Shown here: in pieces, positions 35,870-44,497 of the stretch | Layout of the letters: the number at the start of each line of letters is the position of its first letter | Position numbering within the stretch: the stretch's first letter is position 1 | NCBI GenBank assembly: GCA_038329845.1 | Contig: JBBQNJ010000015.1 | Location: forward strand, 5,313 to 69,312 | Length of the DNA stretch: 64,000 nucleotides | Source: JBBQNJ01 sp038329845 | GTDB lineage: Bacteria; Planctomycetota; Phycisphaerae; Tepidisphaerales; Tepidisphaeraceae | Direction: 5' to 3' | Program-made: the position numbers and the translations under genes | The notes under the pieces: generated by a model | What the model was told of the DNA's origin: nothing | Databases searched by the model: none | Seen by the model: the letters and a program-made list of their open reading frames with translations, nothing else

Positions 35870-37123
35870 ATGATTGACATCAGCGTCCTCTACGGCGGCC
35901 TTGAGACCCCTTCCACCCCGCACCGCTACGGGCGGGCGATCACGCAGATCGATCCGCCGGCCCATCAGCGGATGGCCGTCGCAAGAAGCGCCGCCGAGCG
36001 CCGACCGATCGTGGTCTGGAACCTCACCCGAACCTGCAATCTCAAGTGCGTTCACTGCTACACCGATTCCGAGGCCCAGAAATATCCCGATGAGCTGACC
36101 ACCGAGCAGGCTACGGCGGTCCTGGATAATCTGGCCGAGTTCAAAGTGCCGGCGGTGCTGTTTTCCGGCGGGGAGCCGCTGGTCCGCAAGGACCTGTTCG
36201 AGCTGGCGGCGTACGCCCGCTCGAAAAACCTGCATGTGGTCGTTTCGACCAACGGCACGCTGATCGACCGGGCCGTCGCCGAGCGATTCAAGGAACTGAA
36301 GTTCGCGTACATCGGGATCAGCCTGGATAGCGCGATCCCCGAGATCCATGACGAGTTTCGCGGAATGAAAGGGGCATTCGAGCGGACCATGCGCGGGTTC
36401 CGCTACTGCGTGGAGGTGGGTCAGAAAGTGGGCTTGCGGCTGACCCTCACGACCCACACCGCCCAGGACCTCGACCGCTTGTTCGACTTCATTGAAAATG
36501 AGGGGATCGACCGCGCCTGCTTCTACCACCTCTGTCCGGCGGGGCGCGGAAAGAGCCTGCTGACGCTTACCGCCGAGCAGTCACGGGCGGCAGTGGACAC
36601 GATCATGGACCGCACCGCCGATTTCGTGAAGCGGGGCAAGCACATTGAAATCCTCACCGTCGATAACCATTGCGACGGGGCGTATATGTACTTGCGGATG
36701 CTGCGTGAAAATCATCCCCGTGCCCAGCAAGTGTTGGACATGCTCCAATGGAACGGTGGCGGACGATACTCCTCGGGAGTCGGGATCGCCAATATCGACT
36801 TCAATGGCAATGTCCACGCCGACCAGTTCTCGATGTTCCGCCATTTTGGCAACGTCAAACAGCGGAAATTCAGTGATATCTGGCAGGACACCAGCAACCC
36901 GATCATGGCGGGTTTGAAAGATCGCCTGGGCCTGCTCAAAGGTCGATGCGCAACCTGCCGTTTCCAGAGCATTTGCGGCGGCGGCCTTCGTGCCCGGGCC
37001 GAGATCACCACCGGCGACCCCTGGGCCGCCGATACCGGTTGCTATCTCAGCGACGAGGAGATCGCCGGGGAACTTCCCCGACCCAGTGCCTCTGTCGCCG
37101 AACCCTTGGGCGCGGGCGTGTGA
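35870..37123 (+). CDS. ahbC: Radical SAM/SPASM protein, AhbC/NirJ-like
   Basis: A 417-residue radical SAM enzyme. The AdoMet cluster motif is CNLKCVHCY (near residue 53), followed by LFSGGEPLVRKDL. The C-terminal SPASM region has CATCRFQSICGGGLRARAE and a last Cys in TGCYLSDEEI. Its N-terminus (ISVLYGG, then RYGR) and the conserved TVDNHCDGAYMYLRML are very like AhbC, which removes acetate groups from didecarboxysiroheme in the alternative heme pathway. NirJ and AhbD are close relatives, so the exact step is uncertain. No other heme gene is in the window. The start is ATG 35870, just after an AT-rich region. Confidence 0.78.
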   Translation: MIDISVLYGGLETPSTPHRYGRAITQIDPPAHQRMAVARSAAERRPIVVWNLTRTCNLKCVHCYTDSEAQKYPDELTTEQATAVLDNLAEFKVPAVLFSGGEPLVRKDLFELAAYARSKNLHVVVSTNGTLIDRAVAERFKELKFAYIGISLDSAIPEIHDEFRGMKGAFERTMRGFRYCVEVGQKVGLRLTLTTHTAQDLDRLFDFIENEGIDRACFYHLCPAGRGKSLLTLTAEQSRAAVDTIMDRTADFVKRGKHIEILTVDNHCDGAYMYLRMLRENHPRAQQVLDMLQWNGGGRYSSGVGIANIDFNGNVHADQFSMFRHFGNVKQRKFSDIWQDTSNPIMAGLKDRLGLLKGRCATCRFQSICGGGLRARAEITTGDPWAADTGCYLSDEEIAGELPRPSASVAEPLGAGV

Positions 37124-37191
37124 GCCACCCAGCGCAAAATGTCGGAAACTTGCTGTGTGCGCAAACCTATGTTTTGTCGCCGCTTAACGAT

Positions 37192-37232
37192 AAAGGGGAC
37201 GCGCTTCTTTTTTTAAGAAGCGCGTCCCCTTT
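37192..37232. repeat. Perfect 18-bp stem with GGGGACGCG ends (family A element)
   Basis: AAAGGGGACGCGCTTCTT (37192-37209) is mirrored at 37215-37232 with a five-base T loop. The outer end is a T-run, so it could work as a terminator for ahbC. Similar GGGGACG/CGTCCCC ends occur at 38457-38494, 44083-44272 and 52647-52880, which makes a mobile repeat more likely than a dedicated terminator. It ends just nine bases before the next gene. Confidence 0.75.
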
Positions 37233-37241
37233 TTCCGCGGA

Positions 37242-38399
37242 ATGGTGGCCATGAGCGAAGTCGACCGACGGACTGAGTGGATCGAAGTCTTGCAGCGGAT
37301 CGTGCGGCCGGTGTTCACGCATCTTGCCGCCCGGACGCTGCGGCGAGCGATGCCCGTGGAGTGTCGTCCAGGGACAGATCGCGCGGCCGTGTCGCATCTC
37401 GAAGCGTTCGGTCGCTCGCTCGCCGGCGCTGCGCCCTATCTGGCACTGGCCGAGTCGGAGGCGCAGTCCGCGGAATTGGCGGCGATTGTGCGCGACGGAC
37501 TGGACGCGATCAGCGATCCGGCTTCACCCGACTGCGCGACCTGGACCGGTCACCCGCAGGCGGTGGTGGATGCGGCGTTTCTCGCCCAGGGATTGCTACG
37601 GGCACCGGGGACGCTTTGGGCGCCGCTGGACGATCGGGTGCGACGAAACCTGCTGGCAGCGCTGCGATCGACCCGGGCGATCAAGCCGGCGTTCAACAAC
37701 TGGCTGCTGTTCAGCGCCATGGTCGAAACAGCGCTGCTGGTATTCGAAGAGCCGGATTGGGATCCGATGCGGATCGACCTGGCGCTGCGGCAACACGAGC
37801 AGTGGTACGCCGGCGACGGCGCGTATGGCGACGGGCCAAACTTCCACTGGGACTACTACAACTCGTTTGTGATCCATCCAATGATCCTCGATGTGCTGCG
37901 CCATGCCGGTGAGCGGCACAACTGGAATCCCCTGTTCGCGGAAAAAGCGCTGTCGCGCTCCCGCCGATATGCGGCGGTGCAGGAGCGGCTGATCTCCCCT
38001 GAGGGAACATTTCCGCCGATCGGGCGATCTCTGGCCTATCGGTTCGGCGTTTTGCAAACCCTCGGCCAGATGGCGCTGCTCGGCCACTTGCCCGAAGAAC
38101 TTGCCTGCGCGCAGGTCCGCGAAGCGATGTCGGCGGTGATCCGCCGCATGATCCAGGCGCCGGGGACGTTCGATCCCGAGGGCTGGCTCACAATCGGTTT
38201 CGCGGGCCATCAGCCGGGAATCGGCGAGTCGTACATCTCCACCGGCAGCCTGTACCTCTGTACCGTCGGCCTGCTCCCCCTGGGCCTGCCGGCCCACGCC
38301 CCGTTCTGGTGCGACCCCCCAGTTGCGTGGACCAGCCAGCGCGCCTGGCATGGCGACGATTTTCCCATCGACCATGCCCTGAGCCCCTGGCCTGCGTAA
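37242..38399 (+). CDS. DUF2264 domain protein, possible glycoside hydrolase
   Basis: A 385-residue protein of the DUF2264 family, an (alpha/alpha)-barrel fold. Characteristic segments are NNWLLFSAMVE (near 147), GDGAYGDGPNFHWDYYNSFVIHPMI (near 195) and FPPIGRSLAYRFG (near 258). Some DUF2264 proteins are classed, as far as I recall, in a glycoside hydrolase family with glucuronidase activity; I infer a role in polysaccharide breakdown. No signal peptide is visible. The start is ATG 37242 (or ATG 37251). Confidence 0.78.
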   Translation: MVAMSEVDRRTEWIEVLQRIVRPVFTHLAARTLRRAMPVECRPGTDRAAVSHLEAFGRSLAGAAPYLALAESEAQSAELAAIVRDGLDAISDPASPDCATWTGHPQAVVDAAFLAQGLLRAPGTLWAPLDDRVRRNLLAALRSTRAIKPAFNNWLLFSAMVETALLVFEEPDWDPMRIDLALRQHEQWYAGDGAYGDGPNFHWDYYNSFVIHPMILDVLRHAGERHNWNPLFAEKALSRSRRYAAVQERLISPEGTFPPIGRSLAYRFGVLQTLGQMALLGHLPEELACAQVREAMSAVIRRMIQAPGTFDPEGWLTIGFAGHQPGIGESYISTGSLYLCTVGLLPLGLPAHAPFWCDPPVAWTSQRAWHGDDFPIDHALSPWPA

Positions 38400-38456
38400 A
38401 TTGTCGCAAAGTTGCTTAATCAATAACTGATTTTGTATTCGGGACTGCTCAAACAA

Positions 38457-38494
38457 GGACGCGCTTCTTTAAGCAAGAAGCAAGAAGCACGTCC
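38457..38494. repeat. Short family A inverted repeat
   Basis: GGACGCGCTTCTT (38457-38469) pairs with AAGAAGCACGTCC (38482-38494) with one mismatch, around a 12-base centre that repeats AAGAAGC. It lies between the convergent DUF2264 and M23-like genes. Confidence 0.6.
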
Positions 38495-38538
38495 CCTCTT
38501 CTGGGGGGAGACTTCTTCATAGGGACAGGCGCGCGGGG

Positions 38539-39450
38539 TTAGGCGAGGTCAGGGCTCTCTTTTCGGGCCCAGAAGAGCAGCCAGGGGTCCAGAAGATAGT
38601 CGCCGCCCTGTTCGATGACGCGGAACATGAAATGCGTGTGTGGGGCATGACCCACGTATGTTCCGGCGGCGGTTGCGTAGGGCGTTCCCCGCGCCAGGGG
38701 AATGCGTTGCTCGACCAGCAGTCCCATCAAGTGATGGGATTGGATGATCCAGTCGCTGCCGTCGGGCCAGCGACGAACGCCACGCCACCGCTCGCACCCG
38801 ATCCCAGCGGCCTGGCCGTTGAATATGTACTGGTCGTCCAGAGCGATGGGGGCTTTGAGGATCGTTCCAGGCGGCATATTGATGTCTAAGCCGCAGTGTG
38901 CCGCTCCGCCGTTATACGGCCCCATCCAGCAATCCTCGCCCATGTAGCATTCGCGAATGTCGGGAACGGGTTTTTGCGAATCAAACCATACGCCGATCGG
39001 CTCCGGGGCGATTGGGCGGTTGGCCTGCTGCACGACGAAACGCCCTGCCCGCGACGGCGAGCAAATCTGGCGATGGGCCCAATCCTTCTCATGGATGATG
39101 CCGCCCGGACGCGGAGGATGCGAAAAGGCGCACGCCGCGGCGTCGAACCAGACGCGGACGTTGTCGATCACCCAAGGCTCGTAGAAGCTTTCCTGCGATC
39201 CGATTTTCCGCTGAAAGACGTGTGGTTGCCCATTGATACGCACCTGCGCCTCGCAGCCGTAGACCTTGATGTCCGACTGATAATGATTCAAGTCGCTGTA
39301 GGCGGGCTGGCCGCGCTCGAGCACAGACGCCGAGGTGTGGTCCAACGTCATCTCCCACGCCCTCCCATCGTCGAGGGTCAGGCGCAGCGAATCCCCCAAG
39401 TCCAGTTCAAATGGCGTGAGCGTCGGTTTAATTCGTCGATCGAGAATCAC
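38539..39450 (-). CDS. Uncharacterised protein with LytM/M23-like metal motifs
   Basis: A 303-residue protein. The C-terminal half contains HCGLDINMPPGT (H-x3-D, near 190) and APHTHFMF (H-x-H, near 272), the two metal-binding motifs of M23/LytM peptidases in the right order and spacing. The Gly-rich approach and the PPGT turn also fit. The N-terminal 160 residues have no match I recognise. There is no signal peptide, which is odd for a peptidoglycan hydrolase. GTG 39450 is preceded by GGAGG at seven bases. Peptidase activity is unproven. Confidence 0.55.
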   Translation of the reverse strand: MILDRRIKPTLTPFELDLGDSLRLTLDDGRAWEMTLDHTSASVLERGQPAYSDLNHYQSDIKVYGCEAQVRINGQPHVFQRKIGSQESFYEPWVIDNVRVWFDAAACAFSHPPRPGGIIHEKDWAHRQICSPSRAGRFVVQQANRPIAPEPIGVWFDSQKPVPDIRECYMGEDCWMGPYNGGAAHCGLDINMPPGTILKAPIALDDQYIFNGQAAGIGCERWRGVRRWPDGSDWIIQSHHLMGLLVEQRIPLARGTPYATAAGTYVGHAPHTHFMFRVIEQGGDYLLDPWLLFWARKESPDLA

Positions 39451-39628
39451 GGGCTATCCTCCGAGGGGGAAAATGCAGAATCGCTCCGAAGCGAATCGTG
39501 GCCCGTGCGCCGGGATGGCGATCGCCAGGCTGATGTTCCCTAAAGACCAGTGCGGCGACGGTCGTTGGATCGTCGCCAGGTCGTTTGCTCGGTGAGCGAA
39601 TCGACCGGTCGCGGGCGAGGCAAAGGAG

Positions 39629-40684
39629 CTAATTCCCGCTCAAGCGTTTTCGGATGAACTCGGCGCGGGCGGCGCGGCGGACGTCGCCTTCGAGTTTTCG
39701 GCCCTGGATTTTCTGCAAGTGGGCCGGCTGGGTCAGCAGGAACAGCTCGTTGATCGTCTTGAGGTCCACGTCCTTGATGCGCCCAAGGTTGATCCCCATG
39801 CGCAAATGACTGAGCAGAAAAAGCGTCTCGTCGCTGGCGATCAGCCGGGCCGCCTGAAGCGCCCCCATGGCCCGGAAAACCTTGTCGTCCAAGGCGACCG
39901 TTCGATCGGTCAACAGCGTACGCCGGGCGTGATGCTCGTAGTCGATGATCTTCGGGATCACCACGTGCTTGAAGTCGCTGATGATCTCCTCTTCGCTCTT
40001 GCCGAGCGTGGTCTGGTTGGAAATCTGGTAGAAATCGCCCGTCGCCTCGGTTCCCTCACCATACAGCCCGCGCACGGCCAGCCGCAGGTCCTTGGCGGCG
40101 CGGAAGACTTTTTCGATCTCGCCGGTGAGCTTGAGGGCCGGCAGATGGAGCATCACGCTCACGCGGATGCCGGTGCCGACATTGGTGGGGCAGGCGGTGA
40201 GATAGCCGAATCGGGAATGGAACGCGAAGTCGAGTTTTTCCTCGAGCTTGTCGTCGATCTCGTTGATCTGGGCCCAGGCTTCCTCGAGTTGCAGCCCCGA
40301 TCGAAGCACCTGGATGCGCAGATGATCCTCCTCGTTGACCATGATCGAGACAGTCTCGTTCTCGGCCACCGCCACCCCGCGGGCGCCCTCTCCGCCGGCG
40401 TGCTGCTTGCTGATCAGATGGCGCTCGACCAGCAACAGCCGATCCATTTCCGGGGCGTTGGCCATGTCCACATAAAGCATCCGGCTGGCGAGGTCGGCGC
40501 CCAGCACCGTGTCGCGGATTTTCGCCTCGAGTTCCTGGCGTTCGTGGCGGGAGCAGCGGGTGAGGAACGGAAATGCGGATACATTTCGGGCCAGGCGCAT
40601 CCGCGAGGAGATGACGATCTCGCTCATCGGCCCCGAACCGCGAAGCCACTCACCGGCGTGATTGGTCAGATCGGAAAGCTTCAT
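39629..40684 (-). CDS. mcsB: Protein arginine kinase McsB
   Basis: A 351-residue phosphagen-kinase-fold protein, the normal length for McsB. It lacks the N-terminal domain of creatine kinases. Visible motifs are VISSRMRLARN (near 25), NEEDHLRIQ (near 122) and CPTNVGTGIRVSVMLHLPAL (near 170). A DVRRAARAEFIRK stretch at the end resembles the RDxxRA phosphoarginine-binding motif, with the first Arg replaced by Gly. McsB phosphorylates arginines on proteins to mark them for ClpCP. It starts 52 bases after mcsA on the same strand. Confidence 0.9.
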   Translation of the reverse strand: MKLSDLTNHAGEWLRGSGPMSEIVISSRMRLARNVSAFPFLTRCSRHERQELEAKIRDTVLGADLASRMLYVDMANAPEMDRLLLVERHLISKQHAGGEGARGVAVAENETVSIMVNEEDHLRIQVLRSGLQLEEAWAQINEIDDKLEEKLDFAFHSRFGYLTACPTNVGTGIRVSVMLHLPALKLTGEIEKVFRAAKDLRLAVRGLYGEGTEATGDFYQISNQTTLGKSEEEIISDFKHVVIPKIIDYEHHARRTLLTDRTVALDDKVFRAMGALQAARLIASDETLFLLSHLRMGINLGRIKDVDLKTINELFLLTQPAHLQKIQGRKLEGDVRRAARAEFIRKRLSGN

Positions 40685-40736
40685 AAGTCGCCGACTTTGT
40701 CTTGAGCCGATCCCGAGGGATCGGCGATTGCCCGTT

Positions 40737-41234
40737 TCATTGTTCCGCCTGACGAATCTCGTCGCGCAGCGCCGCAGCCCGCTCGTAGTCCTCGGCCTCG
40801 ACGGCGCGGGCAAGCTCTTTTCGCAGCTTGGCCAGGTCCACCTGCTTGCGCATGGGGACGCCGGCGGCACCCTTTCGGCGAGGCACTTTGCCGATGTGGT
40901 GGGTCGCGCCTTCGTGGGCCCGCTGCAACAACGGGGTCAGATCGCGCTCGAAATTCTCGTAATCGCGCGGACAGCCGAACAGCCCGCTCTGGCGGAACTC
41001 GGCCCAGGTGATTCCGCAGCTTTCACAGGCGCTGATCTCGGTCTTTTGCAAACCCGAATGGGCCATCACGAAGTTGGTCAACAATTCATTGATCGGCGCG
41101 TGCGGTTTGACCGGCAGGCCTTCATTCTGGGCGGCGCACTGCTCGCACAGGTGCTTTTCCAGCTTTTTGCCCCCCTTGATTTCGGTCAGGTGGACGGTCG
41201 CCTGGCGATTGCATTGATCACATTTCATAATCAT
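40737..41234 (-). CDS. mcsA: McsA, zinc-binding activator of McsB
   Basis: A 165-residue protein with the McsA layout. The first zinc site is CDQC with CEQC (near 5 and 30), the second CESC with a later Cys in GLFGCPRDY, and a C-terminal UVR motif is at about 130-163 (LRKELARAVEAEDYERAAALRDEI). McsA stimulates McsB and links it to ClpC. A ctsR gene, usually the partner upstream in Bacillus, is not present. The start is ATG 41234 (MIMKCDQC); ATG 41228 is equally possible. Confidence 0.87.
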   Translation of the reverse strand: MIMKCDQCNRQATVHLTEIKGGKKLEKHLCEQCAAQNEGLPVKPHAPINELLTNFVMAHSGLQKTEISACESCGITWAEFRQSGLFGCPRDYENFERDLTPLLQRAHEGATHHIGKVPRRKGAAGVPMRKQVDLAKLRKELARAVEAEDYERAAALRDEIRQAEQ

Positions 41235-41478
41235 CCCGCGATATTGGCATGCCGGCGATTGCGTTGGCGCCGCCCCATGCCGCCGGTGAATCGTATTTCG
41301 CGCCCGAGCCATCGTCAATGAAAAGTCCGTGATTCCATCGCGTATCGGACTCGCCAGGCGCGTTGATCGACAATTGACCACGGCGCAGGCAGCATCACCG
41401 GCTGGATCGGGGGGATTGCCCAGCCAGCGCGCAGCAGCTGCCAGCGACGCCCACCACGGTGTCGATGAGAAAAGCCGT

Positions 41479-41586
41479 ATGAAAACGAGATTTTTCAGGG
41501 GTTCTCGACGGTTCGGAGCCGGAGGGGTCGCGTTATTTTCGCTTGGCATCGCCTTCGCTTCAGCGTGGATCGTGACCGTCGTGTGA
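41479..41586 (+). CDS. Possible small membrane protein
   Basis: A 35-codon frame from ATG 41479. It has a basic N-terminus (MKTRFFRGSRRFG), one hydrophobic stretch (residues 16-35) and a stop right after it. There is no clear ribosome binding site, and the region is otherwise intergenic, so this could be chance. Confidence 0.22.
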   Translation: MKTRFFRGSRRFGAGGVALFSLGIAFASAWIVTVV

Positions 41587-41599
41587 GGGTCATGGGTGG

Positions 41600-41821
41600 C
41601 TCGATGAGCCGCTCAAAGATTATGGAGCGCGGTTGGTTCCCACGGGCAGTATCGCCCGCAGGCGTTCTGCGGGCGATACCCGCCTGGGGGTTGGCCGCCA
41701 CCATCGACCGACTTTCACAACTTCCCGAAGCGACCGGCGGATGCGTCGCTTCGTTCCCGAGCCTCGTTTCCTCCTCCGCCAAGCCGCACGGGACGATTCC
41801 TCCACCGTGCGGCTTTTTTTT
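41600..41821 (+). ncRNA. Candidate structured RNA ending in an intrinsic terminator
   Basis: In the ~500-base gap upstream of mgtE, several strong stems follow each other. GTATCGCCCGCA pairs with TGCGGGCGATAC (12 bases, about 41650-41681), GAAGCGA pairs with TCGCTTC (about 41732-41757), and a terminator hairpin with a run of eight T closes the unit. This order suggests a separate small RNA or a leader RNA. It does not show the M-box (magnesium riboswitch) consensus that I could recognise. The distance from terminator to mgtE (265 bases) argues against simple attenuation. Confidence 0.35.
41783..41821 (+). terminator. Rho-independent terminator
   Basis: GCCGCACGG (41783-41791) and CCGTGCGGC (41805-41813) form a perfect nine-base stem with a 13-base loop, followed directly by eight T. 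It acts on plus-strand transcripts, yet no protein gene on that strand ends nearby. Confidence 0.85.
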
Positions 41822-41896
41822 GCGCGCCGGTCCGCCGGAGCGGCGGAGCGGCGGATCTACACGGCCCCGGGGAAATCCAGGGCGGACCTCTACGGT

Positions 41897-41919
41897 CACG
41901 GGGACATCCAGAATTTTCC
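41897..41919. repeat. Family B repeat end (GGGACATCCAGAAT)
   Basis: CACGGGGACATCCAGAATTTTCC at this site matches the arms of the inverted repeat at 53471-53549 (GGGACATCCAGAATATTCC) with one base changed. Only one arm is recognisable here, so this may be a decayed copy. The rest of 41822-42085 shows nothing else I can support. Confidence 0.5.
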
Positions 41920-42085
41920 GACCCGAACTGCCCGCGTCGGCTTGTCGGCTTTCCATGCCGGCGATCCTCCCCGGGCGAGTCGGCCGTAGGGGAATAATCT
42001 GAACGTCCTCTTCCGCGAGCAGCGTTCCACCTCGTCCGCCGGGCATTCGATGCTACAGTAGTGCGTCATTCACGGAGTCGTCGCC

Positions 42086-43492
42086 ATGAGCCAGAAACCG
42101 ACCGGCGTTTCCGACAACACGAGTGCTTCGCCCGCGGTGCTTTCAAGTGAAGCGCCGCCGCCGCATCCGCCAGACCATTTTTCCCATGTCGCCAACCAGA
42201 TCGAGGAGATTCCCGCCGCCGATGGGGCGCTGGTGCTGCAGCGGATTTCCTCGGAGAAGGCCGCCGACGTGGCGGAATATCTCGACCCGGTGACCGCGTC
42301 GCGGATTTTGTCGGAGATGGACCCGACGCTGGCGGCGTCGGTGATCAGCGACATGGAGGCGCCCGAGGCGTCGATGGTGCTGGCCGAGATGGACCCGGAC
42401 GACCGGGTGGACATTCTCGAACACGTACCGGCGCCGATGCACGATGCGGTGGTCGCCGAAATGCCGGCTCTGGAAGCCGAGGAAGTTCGCCAGCTCGAGC
42501 AATATGCCCCCGACAGCGCCGGCGGGATCATGACCACCGAGGTCACGTCGTTGTACGAATATCTGAACGTGGATGATGCCATTTCACTGTTGCGCGAGAT
42601 GTCGGCCACGTTGGAACAGATGTTCTACGTCTACGTGATCGACCGGCGGCAGCACTTGGTGGGGGTCTTGTCGATGCGCGACCTGATCCTGGCGCGTCCC
42701 GAGACGCCGATCAACCGGGTGATGATCCAGAACGTGCGAAGCGTCCCGGCGACGATGGACCAGGAGGAGGTGGCCCAGATTTTCCGCAAGTACAACTACC
42801 TGGCGATGCCGGTGGTGAACTCAGGCAATAAGCTGCTGGGAATCATCACCGTCGATGACGTGGTGGATGTTCTTCAGGATGAGGCGACCGAGGACGTGCA
42901 ACGGATGTTCGGCGCCGGTGCTGAAGAGCGGCTGAATACCCCGTGGCAGCTCAGTTTTCGCAAGCGCGTCTGGTGGCTGGAGGTGAACCTGGCGACCGCG
43001 TTCCTGGCCGCGGCGGTAGTCGGAGCGTTCGAGGGGACGATTCAGAAGTTGGCGATCCTCGCGGCGTATATGCCGGTCGTCGCGGGCATGGGAGGTAACG
43101 CCAGCGCCCAGGCGATGGCCGTGGCGATTCGCGGCATCGCCGTCGGCAAGGTCGATCGTCGGGTGCTGCGCCATGTGATCACCCGCGAGTTCATGGTGGG
43201 GCTTCTGTCGGGGCTGGTGATCGGTCTGACAACCGCGATCATTTCGTTTTCGTTTCACTATCACGAGGTGGGGCCGGGACGGTGCATCGCGCTGGGCGCA
43301 GTGGTCGCCACGGCGCTGATCATCAACCAGACCATCGCCTGCGTGAGCGGAGCGGGGATCCCGTTTGTGATGAAGCGCCTGGGATTCGATCCGGCCCAGT
43401 CGGCGACGATCTTCGCCACGACGGTCACCGACGTCGTCGGCTTCTTCAGCCTGCTGGGGCTGGCCTACGTCTTTATGGACTGGCTGATCTGA
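42086..43492 (+). CDS. mgtE: Magnesium transporter MgtE
   Basis: A 468-residue MgtE channel. After a Pro-rich start (1-35), there is the helical N domain (about 36-140, with EMDPTLAASVISDM and EMDPDDRVDILEHV) and two CBS domains (about 150-275) that sense Mg2+. Five membrane helices follow (about 300-468), with VVAGMGGNASAQAM in the pore region. In family members, Mg2+ bound between the N and CBS domains closes the pore. It is the only obvious inorganic-ion transporter here. Confidence 0.94.
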   Translation: MSQKPTGVSDNTSASPAVLSSEAPPPHPPDHFSHVANQIEEIPAADGALVLQRISSEKAADVAEYLDPVTASRILSEMDPTLAASVISDMEAPEASMVLAEMDPDDRVDILEHVPAPMHDAVVAEMPALEAEEVRQLEQYAPDSAGGIMTTEVTSLYEYLNVDDAISLLREMSATLEQMFYVYVIDRRQHLVGVLSMRDLILARPETPINRVMIQNVRSVPATMDQEEVAQIFRKYNYLAMPVVNSGNKLLGIITVDDVVDVLQDEATEDVQRMFGAGAEERLNTPWQLSFRKRVWWLEVNLATAFLAAAVVGAFEGTIQKLAILAAYMPVVAGMGGNASAQAMAVAIRGIAVGKVDRRVLRHVITREFMVGLLSGLVIGLTTAIISFSFHYHEVGPGRCIALGAVVATALIINQTIACVSGAGIPFVMKRLGFDPAQSATIFATTVTDVVGFFSLLGLAYVFMDWLI

Positions 43493-43565
43493 CCGTCGCC
43501 GCCGGACGCCGCATCCAAGCCCCGCGCGCAAAAAGCCGCGGGTTTGCGGCGGCGAGGCCGACGGA

Positions 43566-43826
43566 TCATTTCTTGTAATATTCGGCGTTCTTTTCGATGA
43601 AAGCGGCCCACTCGGCCGGGAGATCCTCTTGCGGGAAGATCGCCTGCACTGGGCATTCATCCACGCACAGCCCGCAGTCGATGCAGGTCTCGGGGTCGAT
43701 GTACAACAACTCGGCCGATTCGAACGTCGGCTCGTCCTTGGTCGGGTGGATGCAATCCACCGGGCAAACCGCAACGCAGGCGGTGTCCTTGGTTCCAATG
43801 CACGGCTGCGCGATTATGTGCGCCAT
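43566..43826 (-). CDS. fdxA: Seven-/eight-iron ferredoxin
   Basis: An 86-residue ferredoxin. The first cluster region reads CIGTKDTACVAVCPVDCIH (one expected CxxC position is missing, as in 3Fe-4S type ferredoxins), and the second reads CIDCGLCVDECPVQAI, a regular 4Fe-4S site. It would carry electrons in the cytosol; the partner is unknown. AAGGAG lies eight bases before ATG 43826. Confidence 0.9.
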   Translation of the reverse strand: MAHIIAQPCIGTKDTACVAVCPVDCIHPTKDEPTFESAELLYIDPETCIDCGLCVDECPVQAIFPQEDLPAEWAAFIEKNAEYYKK

Positions 43827-44082
43827 GGGTCTGACTCCTTTAACCATCCCCGGCACATCCCGGGTCGCGCGATTATAGACGCCGATGGCGACGGGGCAAC
43901 CGAACCGAACACATCATTTTTCACGTGACCCCGCCGCCGTCGCGGAGCGGGCAATCCCAGATCGCCGAGCGATGGCGGAGGATCGCACCCGCGACGCAGT
44001 CCGCGTCCTCGTTTGGACCCATGTGCCGGTTCAAAGGAAAGATCGTGTCTTCGCTCCACCAAGCACCATAAATAGCACCATA

Positions 44083-44272
44083 AATAGGGGACGTAGCTTG
44101 TAAGTCATTTTATAAATTGAGTTTACATCATATTTATGTCACATATCTTTTTCAATAGATAAGATCATTTCTAGGAAAACACAGAATTGTTAGTATGAAA
44201 CATTGCAATAAGGTGATATAATTACGACATAAACTCGGTATATAAATCAACTTATAAGCCACGTCCCCTATT
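44083..44272. mobile_element. AT-rich MITE-like element with 22-bp terminal inverted repeats
   Basis: The ends are 44083-44104 (AATAGGGGACGTAGCTTGTAAG) and 44251-44272, complementary at 20 of 22 positions. The 146-base interior is strongly AT-rich and codes for nothing. The GGGGACG/CGTCCCC ends link it to the other family A repeats. The sequences on either side (43827-44082 and 44273-44456) contain no gene I can support. Confidence 0.65.
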
Positions 44273-44456
44273 AGTAGTACTATTGAAGTTGTAGAAATTG
44301 TAAGGGATATACTTAGGTGATGTAGCAGAGCTGGAACGGATCTGCCGCAGAGGGGGCGCGGGCAACGCGAGCTTGCGATCTCGCGATCTCGGTACGATGA
44401 ATTTTGGTGAAACGGAGCGATCGATGCGCGACGCCGCCGAAGGTACCGAGGGCAAC

Positions 44457-44484
44457 TTGACAGCGCAGGGGGGACTCCTAAGAT
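44457..44484 (+). promoter_or_regulatory. Sigma-70-type promoter of tRNA-Leu
   Basis: A perfect -35 TTGACA (44457-44462), a 16-base G-rich spacer and TAAGAT (44479-44484) as -10. The start would fall near 44491, a few bases before the tRNA. Confidence 0.65.
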
Positions 44485-44497
44485 AGCAAGTCTATCT

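Noticed and set aside
37192..37232. Dedicated terminator of the ahbC-like gene
   Set aside because: It could terminate, but the same ends in three other places make a mobile repeat the better explanation.
41600..42085. M-box magnesium riboswitch before mgtE
   Set aside because: I could not find the conserved M-box core, and the terminator is 265 bases from the start codon.
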